Position numbers and translations under genes: made by a program. The notes beneath the pieces were generated by a model that saw only the letters and a program-made list of their open reading frames with translations, was not told the origin of the DNA and did not search any database. A DNA stretch of 64,000 bases. Origin: Achromobacter aloeverae. GTDB lineage: Bacteria; Pseudomonadota; Gammaproteobacteria; Burkholderiales; Burkholderiaceae_B. Of this stretch, positions 60,509 through 64,000 are shown piece after piece (positions within the stretch are counted from its first letter, which is position 1; each line of letters starts with the position of its first letter). The stretch is taken from assembly GCF_004121055.1 (NCBI RefSeq), contig NZ_PYAL01000002.1, positions 806,001-870,000 on the forward strand, read 5' to 3'.

Positions 60509-61630
60509 TTGGCAGGCAAGAAGAAGACAGCGGCGCGGCCGGCGCCCGCCGGGCGGCGCAAGATCGCCGCGATCACCATCCATGACGTGGCGGCGCTGGC
60601 GGGCGTCTCCGCCATTTCCATTTCCCGCTACTTCAACCAGCCGGACCGCTTGTCGGAGGAGCTGCGCGCGCGCGTCGAGGACGCCGTCGTCCGGACCGGG
60701 TTCGTGCCCAGCCAGGTGGCGATGGGCCTGGCGTCGGCGCGATCCAAGGTCGTTTGCGCGGTGATTCCCAGCATCGCCAACTCCGTGTTCTCCGAAACCG
60801 TGCAGGGCATGACCGATGTGCTGCGGTCTTCAGGCCACCAACTGCTGCTCGCGACCAGCAACTACGCCATGGCCGAAGAGGAGAGCGCGGTCTGCGCCTT
60901 CGCCGGCTGGCGCCCGGCGGCGATGATACTGACCGGGCCCACCCATACCGAACGCACCGATGCCGTGTTGCGCGCGGCGGGCTGTCCCGTCGTCGAGACC
61001 TGGGACGTGCGTCCGCAGAGACCGTTCCACCAGGTGGGGTTTTCTCACGAGCAGGCGGGCCACGACCAGGCCATGCACCTCCTGGAACAAGGCTTGCGCC
61101 GCATTCGCTTCGTGCGCACCGGCATGCCCGAGGACTTCCGCGCCGAACAGCGCGCGCAGGGCTACGCGCGAGCCATGGAGGCGTCCGGCCTGGCGCCAGA
61201 TGTCCATGTGCCCGCGGACCTGGATCCGTTCGAGGCCGGCGCCAAGGCCATCACGCACTTCGCGGCCGAATCGGCCAGGCGGCGACCGCAGGGCATCATC
61301 TTCGCCAACGACAATATGGCGGCGGGCGCCATCCTGGCCGCGCCCGGACTGGGATTGTCGCTGCCCCTGGACTGCGCCATCGTGGGCTTCGGCGATTTTC
61401 CCATTGCGCGCCGGTTGACCCCCGCGTTGACCACGGTGCATCCGGGCCGCTACGAAATCGGCCGCACCGCGGCCCTGCTGGTTTTGCGGCTGATCGGGGA
61501 GGGCGGCGGCGCCGCGCTGCCGCCGGAACGGCACCTGGTCGACACCGAATTCCATGTACGCGCCAGCTCCATGGTTCGCGTGTCGAAAGGCGCTGGGCGG
61601 CGCACGGGACGACGGCCTTCCGGGGCATGA
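60509..61630 (+). CDS. LacI family transcriptional regulator, GntR (gluconate repressor)-like
   Basis: A 373-residue repressor. The LacI helix-turn-helix spans about 23-46 (TIHDVAALAGVSAISISRYF); the ligand domain follows with AVIPSIANSVFSETVQGMTD and ILTGPTHTERTD, close to the same segments in E. coli GntR (EVLRGIE, ILTERTHTPRT). Start TTG 60509 has GAGGGG six bases upstream; the first ATG in frame (60422) lies inside the operator and ahead of the -35/-10 spacing, so it is unlikely. Divergent from the receptor-dehydratase-aldolase operon. The two TGTTACCGGTAACA-type sites indicate that it represses both directions and is released by a sugar acid. Confidence 0.92.
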   Translation: MAGKKKTAARPAPAGRRKIAAITIHDVAALAGVSAISISRYFNQPDRLSEELRARVEDAVVRTGFVPSQVAMGLASARSKVVCAVIPSIANSVFSETVQGMTDVLRSSGHQLLLATSNYAMAEEESAVCAFAGWRPAAMILTGPTHTERTDAVLRAAGCPVVETWDVRPQRPFHQVGFSHEQAGHDQAMHLLEQGLRRIRFVRTGMPEDFRAEQRAQGYARAMEASGLAPDVHVPADLDPFEAGAKAITHFAAESARRRPQGIIFANDNMAAGAILAAPGLGLSLPLDCAIVGFGDFPIARRLTPALTTVHPGRYEIGRTAALLVLRLIGEGGGAALPPERHLVDTEFHVRASSMVRVSKGAGRRTGRRPSGA

Positions 61631-61703
61631 AGCCGCGGCGCGTAGCTGCCACGGCGCGGCACCGCCCCGGCCTCGTCGCCGGGCTGCGGCCAGAACGCCC
61701 CGG

Positions 61704-63491
61704 TCAGAAGATAGGCGGTTCCGGCGTCGGCGCCGTTCCCGCCAGCGAGCGGAAATCGCAACCCTGGTCCGCCTGCGTGACTTCTGCCTGGTAGATCCGT
61801 GTATAGCCGCGCTGATAGGGCTGTTGGGGCGGCGTCCAGGCTTGCCGGCGGGCGGCGAGTTCGGCTTCCGGCACCAGCATGTCCAGGCGCCGCTCGCCGA
61901 TGTCCAGCCGCACCTGGTCGCCCGTGCGCAACAGGGCCAGGGGGCCGCCAACCGCGGACTCAGGCGCCACGTGCAGGATGCAGGTGCCGTAGTGCGTTCC
62001 GCTCATGCGCCCGTCGGAAATGCGGACCATGTCGCGCACGCCCTGGCGCAGCAGCTTCTTGGGTATGGGCAGGTTGCCCCATTCCGGCATGCCGGGGCCA
62101 CCCACCGGCCCCGCATTGCGCAACACGAGCACGGTGTTCTCGTCGGCGTCCAGGTCGGGATCGTCGACCGCCGCCAGCATTTCTTCGTTGGAGTCGAATA
62201 CCAGCGCGCGGCCGGTATGACGCAAGAGCTTGGGGTTGGCGGCGGAGGGCTTGATCACCGCGCCGTCAGGGCAGAGGTTGCCGTGCAGCACGGCCAGCGC
62301 CATGCCGGCCTCCGGACAGTCGGACGTGGCCGCGATCAAGGGCTGCTCGCAAGTCCGTATGGTGGGCGCCGCCTGCGCCGAGGGTCCTTCGTCCGCGTCG
62401 GGCCAGGCGTCGATTTCCTCGCCCAGGGTGCGTCCCGTGACGGTGAGCGCCGACAGGTCCAGGTGCCCGCGCACCTGCTTGAGCACGGAAGGCAGGCCGC
62501 CGGCGTAGTAGAAGTCTTCCATCAGGTGCTTGCCCGACGGATAGAGGTCGACGATGACCGGGACCGCGCGCGCCACGGCGTCCAGGTCGTCCAGGCCCAG
62601 CGCGATGCCGGCGCGGCCCGCCATCGCCGGCAGGTGGACGGCGGCGTTGGTCGATCCGCCCAGCGCCATGTACGCGACGATGGCGTTCTGGAAGGAGGCG
62701 CGCGTGATGAAGCGCGAGGGCTTGAGGTCTTCCCAGACCATGTCGACGATACGCTGGCCGCAGGCCCAGGCCATGCGGGGATGCGCGCTGTCCACCGCCG
62801 GTATCGCCATGGCGCCCGGTAGCGACAGGCCCAGCGCCTCGGCGATCGCGGTCATGGTGCTGGCCGTGCCCATCGTGTTGCAGGTGCCCGGCGAACGCGC
62901 CATCCGGCCTTCCAGGCGCACCCACTCGTCGTGTCCGATATTGCCGATGGCGTATTCCGCCCAGAACTTCTTGGTGTGCGTCCCCGCGCCCACGGCCTCG
63001 CCGCGATAGCGGTCGTCGAGCAGCGGCCCCGCCGGCAGGTAGATACAGGGGATGTCCATGGACAGCGCGCCCATGATCAGTCCCGGCGTGGTCTTGTCGC
63101 AGCCGCCCATCAGCACCACGCCGTCCAGCGGCAGGCTGCGCATCAGCTCTTCGGCCTCCATGGCGAGGAAGTTGCGGTAGATCATGGTCGTGGGCTTGAC
63201 CATGACCTCGCCCAGGCTCATCGCCGGCAGCTCGAAGGGAAAACCGCCGGCCTGCAGGATGCCGCGCTTGACGGATTCGGCACGCTCGCGCAGGTGCGCA
63301 TGGCAGGGCGACAGCTCGCTCCAGGTATTGAGGATGCCGATGCAGGGCCGGCCCAGGAAGGCCTCGCGGGAAAAGCCCTGTTGCTGCATGCGCTGGCGGT
63401 GGGCGAAGCCGCGTATTTCCTCGTTGGCGAACCAGCGCTGGCTGCGCAACTGGTCCAGCGTCTTGCGGGCGGCGGGGCGGATGGCGCTCAC
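61704..63491 (-). CDS. IlvD/EDD family sugar-acid dehydratase, paralogue 2
   Basis: A 595-residue paralogue of the 57518-59275 enzyme; long stretches are identical (RGFAHRQRMQQQG, GILNTWSELSPCHAHLRERA, MGGCDKTTPGL, GTCNTMGTASTMTAI). The putative [2Fe-2S] ligands are Cys63, Cys131 and Cys204. It carries an extra 10-residue insertion near the middle (DADEGPSAQA) compared with its paralogue. Start GTG 63491 with TGGAGA eight bases upstream. It follows an aldolase paralogue by 24 bases. It may act on a stereoisomer of the substrate of the first enzyme. Confidence 0.9.
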   Translation of the reverse strand: MSAIRPAARKTLDQLRSQRWFANEEIRGFAHRQRMQQQGFSREAFLGRPCIGILNTWSELSPCHAHLRERAESVKRGILQAGGFPFELPAMSLGEVMVKPTTMIYRNFLAMEAEELMRSLPLDGVVLMGGCDKTTPGLIMGALSMDIPCIYLPAGPLLDDRYRGEAVGAGTHTKKFWAEYAIGNIGHDEWVRLEGRMARSPGTCNTMGTASTMTAIAEALGLSLPGAMAIPAVDSAHPRMAWACGQRIVDMVWEDLKPSRFITRASFQNAIVAYMALGGSTNAAVHLPAMAGRAGIALGLDDLDAVARAVPVIVDLYPSGKHLMEDFYYAGGLPSVLKQVRGHLDLSALTVTGRTLGEEIDAWPDADEGPSAQAAPTIRTCEQPLIAATSDCPEAGMALAVLHGNLCPDGAVIKPSAANPKLLRHTGRALVFDSNEEMLAAVDDPDLDADENTVLVLRNAGPVGGPGMPEWGNLPIPKKLLRQGVRDMVRISDGRMSGTHYGTCILHVAPESAVGGPLALLRTGDQVRLDIGERRLDMLVPEAELAARRQAWTPPQQPYQRGYTRIYQAEVTQADQGCDFRSLAGTAPTPEPPIF

Positions 63492-63515
63492 GGCGATGTC
63501 TCCAGGAAAGAAAGG

Positions 63516-64000
63516 TCAGTATTGGCTGTCCGCCGCGGGACCGAGATGCTGGGCATAGCGGGCGGCGACGTCGTCGGCCGCCTTGCGCAGCAGCACCTGG
63601 TCGGTGGCGACGGCGACGAACAGCGCGCCCAGGTCCAGGCAGGCACGGGCCCGCTTCTCGTCCAGCATCAGTATGCCCGGCGCCTTGCCGCAGGCGCGAA
63701 TACGCCGGATGGCGTCGTCGATGGCGGCGCTGACCTTGGGATGCTGCAGCTCGCCGGGATGGCCCATGCTGGCCGACAGGTCGGCCGGTCCGATGAAAAT
63801 GCCGTCGACGCCGTCGACCGCGGCGATGGCTTCGATATTGTCCAGCGCTTCCTCGGTTTCCACCTGCACCAGCAGGCACAGCTCCTTGTCCGCATCGCGC
63901 ACGTAGTCCGCGTCGCGGCCGAAATGGCTGGCGCGCATGGTGCCGCCCATGCCGCGTATGCCATGCGGCGGATAACGCATGGCGGCGACGGCGGCGGCCG
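63516..64000 (-). CDS. HpcH/HpaI family aldolase, paralogue 2 (5' end outside window)
   Basis: The C-terminal 160 residues of a class II aldolase run to the window edge on the minus strand. VQVETEEALDNIEAI contains the metal-binding glutamate and GIFIGPADLSASMGHP the aspartate. RYPPHGIRGMGGTMRAS is the usual segment before them. It resembles the 56643-57452 aldolase, but the C-terminal half differs clearly. It is upstream of dehydratase paralogue 2, so gene order (aldolase, dehydratase) is the reverse of the first module. Confidence 0.88.
   Translation of the reverse strand, partial: AAAVAAMRYPPHGIRGMGGTMRASHFGRDADYVRDADKELCLLVQVETEEALDNIEAIAAVDGVDGIFIGPADLSASMGHPGELQHPKVSAAIDDAIRRIRACGKAPGILMLDEKRARACLDLGALFVAVATDQVLLRKAADDVAARYAQHLGPAADSQY

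Noticed and set aside
57518-63491. The two IlvD-type genes as branched-chain amino acid biosynthesis genes
   Set aside because: Cysteine pattern, GTCNTMGTASTM motif, aldolase neighbours and a sugar-acid-type repressor point to aldonate dehydratases.

Overview
The window is GC-rich DNA that looks like the chromosome of a Bordetella/Achromobacter-type betaproteobacterium (Alcaligenaceae). The strongest clue is six separate Bug-type (TctC) periplasmic solute receptors, a family hugely expanded in that group. The rest is accessory catabolism: transporters, LysR/GntR/IclR/MarR/LacI/AraC regulators and small enzyme operons. No rRNA, tRNA, CRISPR array or insertion sequence was seen. The taxonomic call is inference from gene content.

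Layout. 1-5284 (+): end of a DJ-1/PfpI protein, a glyoxalase I-like protein, a two-gene GMC dehydrogenase without a cytochrome subunit, a ribbon-helix-helix protein and a quinone-dependent D-lactate dehydrogenase. 5367-12569: an exported argininosuccinate-lyase-like protein, a chromate transporter, a CocE/NonD hydrolase divergent from a LysR regulator, and a Bug receptor. 12709-17477 (-): a metal-uptake set (DUF2946 protein, TonB-dependent receptor, PepSY membrane protein). 17655-19451 (+): a PoxB-like thiamine-diphosphate enzyme.

19512-30820 is the most distinctive region. A class III aminotransferase and a two-subunit transketolase form one operon (-). A GntR/FCD regulator sits next to it. 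A second operon (+) encodes a complete Dpp-type ABC importer and an N,N-dimethylformamidase-like large subunit. Nearly the same 27-bp palindromic site precedes both operons, so they probably form one regulon for uptake and breakdown of an unknown amide or amine compound.

31122-41310: Bug receptor plus old-yellow-enzyme reductase, a LysR regulator, a hydantoinase/oxoprolinase pair (HyuA/HyuB), a MarR regulator, and a CoA-transferase with its own Bug receptor. A 32-bp element is shared by the two promoter regions around the LysR gene. 41384-47207: a truncated alpha/beta-hydrolase relic, an EmrB-type MFS pump with divergent LysR, and a second MFS transporter translationally coupled to a lone tyrosine recombinase. 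47208-55452: a GlxA-type AraC regulator, Bug receptor, IclR regulator, and a four-enzyme operon (TauD dioxygenase, amidohydrolase, aldehyde dehydrogenase, beta-hydroxyacid dehydrogenase), then a universal stress protein.

55614-64000: two parallel sugar-acid modules. Each pairs an IlvD/EDD-type [2Fe-2S] dehydratase with an HpcH/HpaI aldolase; one also has two Bug receptors. Between them lies a LacI-family regulator resembling E. coli GntR, preceded by two TGTTACCGGTAACA-type operators. The expected chemistry is aldonate to 2-keto-3-deoxyaldonate to pyruvate plus an aldehyde. Convergent gene pairs are commonly separated by strong GC hairpins.
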